Source of the DNA: Sphingobium fontiphilum
GTDB taxonomy: Bacteria; Pseudomonadota; Alphaproteobacteria; Sphingomonadales; Sphingomonadaceae
Assembly: GCF_014196635.1 (NCBI RefSeq)
Contig: NZ_JACIEB010000003.1
Location: 345,025 to 409,024 of the forward strand
DNA: 64,000 nt
Reading direction: 5' to 3'
Shown here: positions 56,394 to 64,000 of the stretch, piece after piece
Position numbering within the stretch: position 1 is the first letter of the stretch
Layout: each line of letters opens with the position of its first letter
Notes under the pieces: model-generated
Database searches by the model: none
The model's input: only the letters and a program-made list of their open reading frames with translations
What the model was told of the DNA's origin: nothing
Translations under genes and position numbers: made by a program

Positions 56394-57143
56394 CTAATCG
56401 ACCAACCCGTTAATCCGGGCAAAGGGATCGTCGGCGGGATCATCGTGCCAGCGATATTCGGCGCGGTTGGCGACCCATTGGGCCATGTCCTTGCCATAGA
56501 GGCGCGCAATGAGGGCCAGCGCCATGTCGGTGCCTGCCGATATGCCCGAGGAGGAGATGAACTTGCCATCCTCCACCCAGCGGGCGCGCGGCACCCATAG
56601 CACCTTTGCGCCCTGCCCCGTCGCCCATTTCCACGACATCTTATTGGTGGTCGCGCGCACGCCGTCGATCAGGCCGGTGCGCGCCAGCACCGCCGATCCG
56701 GTGCAGATGGCGACGACCTGCGGCGTCGCCTGCGCCAGCGCCCTGAACCCGGCAACGAAATCGGCGTTGTTCACTTCCCGCCGGGTGCCGCCGCCGCCGG
56801 GAATCATCACGATGTCGAGCTTTGGCGCGTCGGCAAAGCCAAAGTCGGCGAGAGTCACCGGTCCCGCGGCGCTTTTGACGGGGCCCGCCTTTTGCGCGAT
56901 CAGCACGATTTCGACCCGGTCGCGCACGTGGCTGAACATTTCGAGCGGACCGAACACATCGAGCAACTGAAATCCGTCGAACAACACCATGCCCAGCCGC
57001 TTCTTCTCGCCGGTCGGGGGAACGGGCGGCTCAAAGGGCACTTGCGCGGTTGCAGTCGTGGCCGCCGCCAGCAACGACAGGCCGCCAGCGGCCAGCAGCA
57101 TGTCCCTGCGCGAGGGATGGGCGTTGGCGGACGCGTCGGTCAT
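56394..57143 (-). CDS. DJ-1/PfpI family protein with Tat-type signal
   Basis: The 249-residue protein starts with a twin-Arg region (SRRDMLLAAGGLSLLAAATT), so it is probably exported folded. The class I glutamine-amidotransferase-like domain has MVLFDGFQLLDVFGPLEMF, IVMIPGGGGT, and the nucleophile elbow AICTGSAVLARTGLIDG with Cys148. The pattern is closest to the isocyanide-hydratase/ThiJ-like group. Substrate unknown. Confidence 0.88.
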   Translation of the reverse strand: MTDASANAHPSRRDMLLAAGGLSLLAAATTATAQVPFEPPVPPTGEKKRLGMVLFDGFQLLDVFGPLEMFSHVRDRVEIVLIAQKAGPVKSAAGPVTLADFGFADAPKLDIVMIPGGGGTRREVNNADFVAGFRALAQATPQVVAICTGSAVLARTGLIDGVRATTNKMSWKWATGQGAKVLWVPRARWVEDGKFISSSGISAGTDMALALIARLYGKDMAQWVANRAEYRWHDDPADDPFARINGLVD

Positions 57144-57178
57144 CGGGCGATCTCCTGCTTCTCATCCCTGCAAGACGA

Positions 57179-57727
57179 TCAGGGCGCGTCTTTCCACCCA
57201 TCGTCGCGGTCGCCGCCACAGCCTTTCAACGTGCCCTCGGCAAAGGCGATCTGGACCCGGTCCGACCAGACGGCGTCGCTCATTCCATCACTGCACGGGC
57301 CGGGGGTGACGATGATGGCGATGTCCGCCGCCTGATAGCGCAGCGTGCGCCCGTCGTCGTCGCGGATCAGGCCCCGGCGCTCGACCGGATCATGGTCGGG
57401 CCGGGTCAGGCGCAAATGGTCGCCGCTGATCGTCACGGCCCAGAAGGGTTCGGTGCCGATGGCGCGATAATCGGGATCGGGCGCCCTGGCCGGGCGAGGC
57501 GACGGCGCCGCTTGCCGGGAATCGACAGGCCGCGCCGCAGGGGACTGGGGCGCTACGGCATTGGCCACCGCCGCGTTTGCGATGTCGCCACTGGCGACCG
57601 GCGCAATGACGCCATTGTCGGCGGGCGACGTGGCATTATCGGCCGTCGCCGCATTATCGGCAGGTTGCGCCGCGCAACTTGCGGCCAGCAGCAGCCCCGC
57701 CAGCAAGGGACAGGGCCGCCGCCGCAT
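57179..57727 (-). CDS. COG3650-like lipoprotein
   Basis: The lipobox is in LLLAASCAAQ (Cys near residue 18). An Ala/Asn/Asp-rich linker of ~70 residues follows. The C-terminal domain reads YRAIGTEPFWAVTISGDHLR, DIAIIVTPGPCSDGMSDAVW, the COG3650 pattern. The ATG at 57725-57727 is 2 bp after the gyrB stop, so it is co-transcribed with gyrB. Function unknown. Confidence 0.82.
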   Translation of the reverse strand: MRRRPCPLLAGLLLAASCAAQPADNAATADNATSPADNGVIAPVASGDIANAAVANAVAPQSPAARPVDSRQAAPSPRPARAPDPDYRAIGTEPFWAVTISGDHLRLTRPDHDPVERRGLIRDDDGRTLRYQAADIAIIVTPGPCSDGMSDAVWSDRVQIAFAEGTLKGCGGDRDDGWKDAP

Positions 57728-57729
57728 CG

Positions 57730-60279
<2,550 letters not shown>

Positions 60280-60334
60280 CTAAAGCGAAACATGGCCCTT
60301 TCCCCCTTTGGCGGGCCGGTTTATCAACCCGGCC

Positions 60335-60844
60335 ATGCGTTATGCCCTGCCCCTGCTCCTGTTGTTTGCCGTCGGCTGTTCCGACCGTCGCGAAGTGGCC
60401 GACGAATTGCCCAACAGCGCGCTGGCGGAGGCGGCGCGCGAGGAGGTGCCCGAAAGCCGCATGGAACAGCCGCTGGCTCGCCCGGTGACCATCGGGGAGG
60501 ATGGGCCCCGGCTCGACGCTTGCGGCGCGCTGGGCCGGGTGGTGCAGGCGGGCGCGAGCGGCCTGGCGCTGCGCGCCGCGCCCTTTGCCGACGCGCGCGA
60601 GGTCGAGCGGCTCCAAAATGGCGACCGCGCTTATGTCTGCACCCGCAGCATCGACCAGAAATGGCTGGGCGTGGTGGTGCAGCCCGCGCCGGTAACGCCC
60701 GTGACCAATGAGGCTGGCAACGAAACCGGCGGCGAACCGGTCGATTGCGGCGTCTCATCCCCGGTGGAGCGCAAGGCGGCCTATGACGGTCCCTGCGTCA
60801 GCGGCTGGGTGTCGAGCGCCTATATCCGCCTGATCGCCTTCTAG
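60335..60844 (+). CDS. Lipoprotein with SH3-like domain
   Basis: The ATG at 60335 begins MRYALPLLLLFAVGC, a type II signal with lipobox AVGC (Cys15). The middle ~60 residues, GLALRAAPFADAREVERLQN then YVCTRS and WLGVVVQ, resemble a bacterial SH3 fold. PCVSGWVSSAYIRLI follows. It is likely an envelope lipoprotein. Its TAG stop (60842-60844) lies inside the CTAG that begins palindrome A. Confidence 0.75.
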   Translation: MRYALPLLLLFAVGCSDRREVADELPNSALAEAAREEVPESRMEQPLARPVTIGEDGPRLDACGALGRVVQAGASGLALRAAPFADAREVERLQNGDRAYVCTRSIDQKWLGVVVQPAPVTPVTNEAGNETGGEPVDCGVSSPVERKAAYDGPCVSGWVSSAYIRLIAF

Positions 60845-60916
60845 TGACCCGAATCTGAAGTTCGCCACATTGGATGGATAGGTCGGAGCGAACTTCAGAT
60901 TCAAAAGGGTCACTAG
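60841..60916. repeat. Palindrome A: 76-bp CTAG-bounded hairpin element
   Basis: The outer stem CTAGTGACCC/GGGTCACTAG (10 bp) and inner stem GAATCTGAAGTTCGC/GCGAACTTCAGATTC (15 bp) are both perfect. An AAAA bulge on the 3' arm separates them. The 22-nt loop starts CACATT and ends CGGA. The first CTAG contains the stop codon of the lipoprotein gene. Confidence 0.85.
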
Positions 60917-60929
60917 CAACTATATGATT

Positions 60930-61006
60930 CTAGTGTGGTTTAAGGATTTGAAATTCGCTCCGCGCCTGGCCGCTTAATGTGGCGAATTTCAAATCCACCA
61001 CACTAG
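60930..61006. repeat. Palindrome B: 77-bp hairpin element, inverted relative to A
   Basis: The outer stem CTAGTGTGGT/ACCACACTAG and inner stem GGATTTGAAATTCGC/GCGAATTTCAAATCC are both perfect, with a TTAA bulge. Read on the reverse strand it has the same layout as A (10 bp, 4-nt bulge, 15 bp, 23-nt loop with CACATT and CGGA ends). All seven stem differences from A are compensated on the other arm. A and B are 13 bp apart. Confidence 0.85.
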
Positions 61007-61561
61007 CGCCAATCGCCATTCCACCTAGCCAGACCATGGCGGCGGCGAGAGGGACGAATCCGTCGCAGTGGACCGTGCGTCGATCGTGGCGGGTAGCGAA
61101 GCGGCGCAAGTGCTCGGGGCGATTGAAGCAGCGTGCGATGCGATTGCGGTGTTTGTCGATGCCGGCGTCGTGCGGGATGAGCAGCTTGCGTGCGCGGTTC
61201 GAGGGGACCGCGGCCTTAGCCCTCATGTCGGCGATGAGCGCGCGTAAGGCATTGCCGTCATGGGCTTTATCGGCGAGCACGGCAACCCCGGTCTGACCGT
61301 CGAGCAAGGTCAAGGGCCTGCGTGATGTCGCCGACCTGGCCAGCGGTGCGCGCAGCGAACACCCGCTCCAACACGCCGGCATGGCGCCAGCGGCTGAAGC
61401 GTCGGTGCACCCTCTTCCACCGGCCATAACGCAGCAACCTGCGCCCATTGCCAGTCGCTCCATTCGTATCGCTTGACCGCCGTCGCACACTCCGCGCCGC
61501 AACACGGAGGCCGATCAATCAGCCTTCAGACCATGGGGGAGTCGGGAATGGCGATCCCGCC
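61006..61561 (-). mobile_element. IS5-family deletion derivative
   Basis: Both ends carry ATCGCCATTCC within the terminal repeats (GCGCCAATCGCCATTCC and, inverted, GGCGGGATCGCCATTCC). TA within CTAG flanks each side (61004-61005 and 61562-61563). Inside, on the reverse strand, an N-terminal piece (KRVHRRFSRWRHAGVLERVF) is joined to TAGQVGDITQAL, and a frameshifted C-terminal piece continues VAVLADKAHDGNALRALIAD and HDAGIDKHRNRIARCFNR. The central part with the first catalytic Asp is missing. It is inactive by itself but could move in trans. Confidence 0.8.
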
Positions 61562-62802
61562 TAGGGCTGCCCCATACCCTTGCCCTGAAGATAGGCTTCA
61601 TAATCGCGAGTGAACATGCGCAGAAGAGGTTCGTTCTGGCCGAATTGCTGGTGAGTCTTGCCGCCGGATTCGAAGCCGATCTGTTGCAGGCGCGACATGG
61701 CCATGTCTTCGACCACCACATCGCGCGTGGCGGCAAGCGTGCTGGCCATGGCGTATTCCTCGCGCAGGGTGCGTGGCGCGTGACGGCTGTAGATGCGCAC
61801 TTCAGTGCGCATCCGGCCTTCGTTGATCGGCCAGAACTGATAGAACAGATAGCCGTTGGCGAGCGGCTGGATCGAGATGTTCGGGAAGATCGTAATCGTC
61901 TCGGTTCCAAAGTTGGGGATCTTCAGCCGGTTGATGCCAGGGTGCTCGTAAAAGCCCGCGCGCCCCTCCTCGATCGCCGCGATATCGGGCGCCGAAGTCG
62001 GCAGCATCTGCGCATAGACCCAGGTCAGCGCCGGGGCCTGCGGGTTGTAATCGAAGTTGCGCTGGACCGTACCAGCGCTGTGCGGCCCGAAGTGCTTCAC
62101 ATCAAGGTAGTGCAGGTGCGGGTTTTCCTTGGGCACCACCGCCGGGCGGAGCGTCTTGCTGTGGAGGATAGCCACATGATAGCCCTCGTTGAAGGCATTG
62201 ACGAGGTTTTTCCAGTTGCAGTCGATCTCGTCCGTCACCCGGATGCAGAACGGAAACTGTTCGAACGGCGCACCTTCGAGCATCTGGTCCAGACCGGCGA
62301 GAAACTGCGGCAGCGTGGCCTCCGGTTCCTGCGCGAAGTTGAGGAAGATGAATCCTGCCCAGCTATCGAGATGGATCGGCGCCAGGCCACTGGTCGCCTT
62401 GTCGACATGCGGGAAATCCTGCTCGGCCGGGATCGCGCTGAGCGAGCCGTCGATGCGGTAGACCCAGGCGTGATAAGGGCAGCGGAACGTCATCGCGTTG
62501 CCGCGTTCCTGGCAGACCAGCGCCACGCCGCGGTGCGAACAGGCATTGTGAAAGGCACGCACCTTCCCGTCCTTGCCCCGCGCGATCACAACGCTGGCCT
62601 TGAGCGTCGGCAGGTCGCGCACAATATAATCGCCGGGTTCGGGCACTTCGTCCACCCGCCCGACCATGAGCCAGGCGCGCCGGAAGATCATGTCCTGTTC
62701 GCGGCGGAAATAATCGGCCGAAGTGTAGTATTCCACCGGGACCCGGCCGTTGTCGAGACCCATGTCGCGGGCCTTCGTCATGTGTTCGCTCAGATTTGCC
62801 AT
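61561..62802 (-). CDS. Aromatic ring-hydroxylating / Rieske oxygenase alpha subunit
   Basis: The 413-residue protein has the Rieske [2Fe-2S] ligands C88xH90 (HNACSHRG) and C108xxH111 (CPYHAW). The mononuclear iron site is in NAFNEGYHVAILH with H209 and H214. The residue that bridges Rieske and iron sites is usually Asp; here the equivalent is E206, as in the carnitine/betaine-type oxygenases. The substrate is unknown. No ferredoxin or reductase gene is adjacent. Two small paralogous genes and a luciferase-like monooxygenase precede it on the same strand. Confidence 0.9.
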   Translation of the reverse strand: MANLSEHMTKARDMGLDNGRVPVEYYTSADYFRREQDMIFRRAWLMVGRVDEVPEPGDYIVRDLPTLKASVVIARGKDGKVRAFHNACSHRGVALVCQERGNAMTFRCPYHAWVYRIDGSLSAIPAEQDFPHVDKATSGLAPIHLDSWAGFIFLNFAQEPEATLPQFLAGLDQMLEGAPFEQFPFCIRVTDEIDCNWKNLVNAFNEGYHVAILHSKTLRPAVVPKENPHLHYLDVKHFGPHSAGTVQRNFDYNPQAPALTWVYAQMLPTSAPDIAAIEEGRAGFYEHPGINRLKIPNFGTETITIFPNISIQPLANGYLFYQFWPINEGRMRTEVRIYSRHAPRTLREEYAMASTLAATRDVVVEDMAMSRLQQIGFESGGKTHQQFGQNEPLLRMFTRDYEAYLQGKGMGQP

Positions 62803-62901
62803 GTCGTGTCCAGCGCCGGTGGCGCCTGCTCCTCTCTTGCCATCGCGCTGCTTGCGCCAGCTTGCGCTATCGGCACCCCTGCCCTGTCTGCCGCAGCCCG
62901 G

Positions 62902-63249
62902 TCAGTGCGGCTGATACCCGACCCATTCCATCGCCACGCTGTGCGGAAACGGCGCATAGGGCACGCGGGGCTGACCGAAAATCTCAACCGCCTGGCTGGC
63001 CTCTGTCAGCCCCAGCACGACCCGGAACAACAATGCCTCGGCTTCAGGCAGGGCTTGGGGATCGAACTGGTCGAGATGCGTGAACACCTCCTCCAGCCGT
63101 GGCGCCAGCGCGGCGTGGAACGCCTCCAGCTCGCCCTGCGGCAACTCCTGTCGGCGGCGATAGCGTTCATCCTGCGTGTGCAGGTCGCCCCATGTGGCAA
63201 CGAACGGCGCGAGAAAAGCAAAATTTTCAGGCAAGGCGGGATGGTTCAT
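62902..63249 (-). CDS. Small protein of unknown function, tandem paralogue 2
   Basis: The 115-residue product is a clear paralogue of the next gene (63282-63626). Shared blocks are a start like LPENFAFLAPFVATWGDLHT, the DERYRRRQ motif, EVFTHLDQFDPQALPEAEAL, GLTEASQAVEIF and the ending QPRVPYAPFPHSVAMEWVGY. It is soluble and mostly helical by composition. I know no function. Co-location with a Rieske oxygenase and a luciferase-like protein suggests a part in the same degradation pathway. Confidence 0.8.
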   Translation of the reverse strand: MNHPALPENFAFLAPFVATWGDLHTQDERYRRRQELPQGELEAFHAALAPRLEEVFTHLDQFDPQALPEAEALLFRVVLGLTEASQAVEIFGQPRVPYAPFPHSVAMEWVGYQPH

Positions 63250-63281
63250 GGGCTGAGTATCCTATTTGTGCGGCGCCGCGC

Positions 63282-63626
63282 TCAGCGATATTCGTTCCAC
63301 TCGATCGCCATCTTGTGCGGAAACGGGGCGTAGGGAACGCGCGGCTGGTTGAACACCTCGATCGCCATTGCTGTCTCCGTCAACCCCAGCGCGGTGCGAT
63401 AGAGCAGCGCCTCGGAATCGGGCAGCGCATCCATCGGGAACTGGTCGAGATGGTCGAAGATCGCGTTCAGGCGTGGCGCCGTCGCATCGTAATAGGCCTT
63501 GAGGTCCTTCATCGTGCTGTGCTGCCGCTGCAGATAGCGTTCCTCCTGCGTTTCAAGCGAACCCCACACCGCCGCATAGGGCGCAAGATCCTCGAAACCC
63601 GCAGGCAGATTCACACTTTCGGTCAT
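63282..63626 (-). CDS. Small protein of unknown function, tandem paralogue 1
   Basis: The 114-residue product shares with its neighbour LPAGFEDLAPYAAVWGSLET, EERYLQRQ, IFDHLDQFPMDALPDSEALL, GLTETAMAIEVF and NQPRVPYAPFPHKMAIEWNE. Identity between the pair is roughly half by eye. The conserved W, the RY..R and the QPRVPYAPFPH block are the most likely functional positions. It lies 32 bp before the second copy on the same strand. Upstream (63627-63850) no feature was found. Confidence 0.8.
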   Translation of the reverse strand: MTESVNLPAGFEDLAPYAAVWGSLETQEERYLQRQHSTMKDLKAYYDATAPRLNAIFDHLDQFPMDALPDSEALLYRTALGLTETAMAIEVFNQPRVPYAPFPHKMAIEWNEYR

Positions 63627-63850
63627 CGCGCATCCCCTCCCGTGTCCCGCCGGTTCGCCCGGCCGGAAACACCCCTGATCACCGCCTGCACAACCGGCAG
63701 GCCATCATGCACTCTCTATGCAGCATTCCCGCACCACCCTGAACAGCCTTTCCTTGACACCCCGTCCACTCGAAGCGGCACAAAAGACCGGCGCGGCGGT
63801 ATTGAGGCGGCGGCGTTGGCGTGTTTGGTGGGTTGGGTGTTTGTGGATGG

Positions 63851-64000
63851 TTATTCGGCGGCTTGTGCTTCGAGGGGCTGGACGAAGCGGGACATGTCCC
63901 AGCCCTGCACCACGGGCAGCACTTCGCGGCCGAACAGTTCGAGCGAGGCGCGCTGCTGGTCGGGCGTGCCCACCACGAACGGCAGGTCGCACACGCCCAC
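63851..64000 (-). CDS. Luciferase-like (LLM) monooxygenase, C-terminal end
   Basis: Only the last 49 residues are in the window: VVGTPDQQRASLELFGREVL then PVVQGWDMSRFVQPLEAQAA and E, stop TAA at 63851-63853. A GTPDQ...L..F..EVLP ending is typical of flavin-dependent bacterial luciferase-family oxidoreductases. It is upstream of the small paralogues and Rieske oxygenase on the same strand. Confidence 0.7.
   Translation of the reverse strand: MGVCDLPFVVGTPDQQRASLELFGREVLPVVQGWDMSRFVQPLEAQAAE

Overview
The window is a GC-rich chromosomal segment of an alphaproteobacterium, most likely a member of the Sphingomonadaceae (Sphingobium/Sphingomonas/Sphingopyxis-like). This is inferred from the gene order hdaA-ppk-ppx, the rpmH-rnpA-yidD-yidC-engB block, class II DAHP synthase, a PHA locus with a phasin and class I synthase, and GC-rich palindromic intergenic repeats of a type I associate with sphingomonads. 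No rRNA, tRNA, CRISPR array or prophage was seen.

Layout. 1-2061: the end of dapE, then a small membrane-protein gene split by an IS5-family (IS427-like) element that carries an extra passenger ORF. 2091-9837: purMN, in which PurN is fused to a YjbR/MmcQ-like domain, then hdaA, ppk1 and ppx (purines, replication control, polyphosphate). 9911-18491: housekeeping genes (SDR, YggS, ThiE-like, GreB, YgfZ, dihydroorotase, RarD, flavin reductase, EngB). 18633-21058: yidC-yidD-rnpA-rpmH. 21196-24118: an operon of SRPBCC, VOC and DUF1428 genes facing an HxlR regulator across a shared palindromic control region. 24115-39126: mixed core genes (MlaA, class II DAHP synthase, a membrane cNMP-binding protein, CysS, an outer-membrane protein, MscS, MetC-SseA, QueF, M1 aminopeptidase). 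39614-43580: a two-component system facing secreted, EF-hand and fatty-acid-hydroxylase genes. 43942-46668: a DUF1348/PNPOx/AhpD operon facing a LysR regulator. 46670-47374: a graveyard of SDR and IS5 fragments. 47374-50633: clpS, phasin and phaC, with two PhaR-like boxes bracketing the phasin promoter. 50783-60844: aminotransferase, CNT nucleoside transporter, cytochrome c, DJ-1/PfpI protein, gyrB and small lipoproteins. 60841-64000: a pair of covarying palindromes, an IS5 deletion derivative, then an accessory cluster with a Rieske oxygenase, two tandem small paralogues and the end of a luciferase-like monooxygenase.

The strongest unusual signals are three. First, two 76-77 bp palindromes (60841-61006) share one fold with seven compensated base-pair differences and none uncompensated in the paired stems. 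Second, the IS427-like element has a passenger ORF, cleanly splits a gene that can be rejoined in frame, and takes its transposase stop codon from the target site. Third, IS5-type elements repeatedly sit at CTAG sites, often at a neighbour's TAG stop codon. All calls come from reading the sequence; no database search was run.
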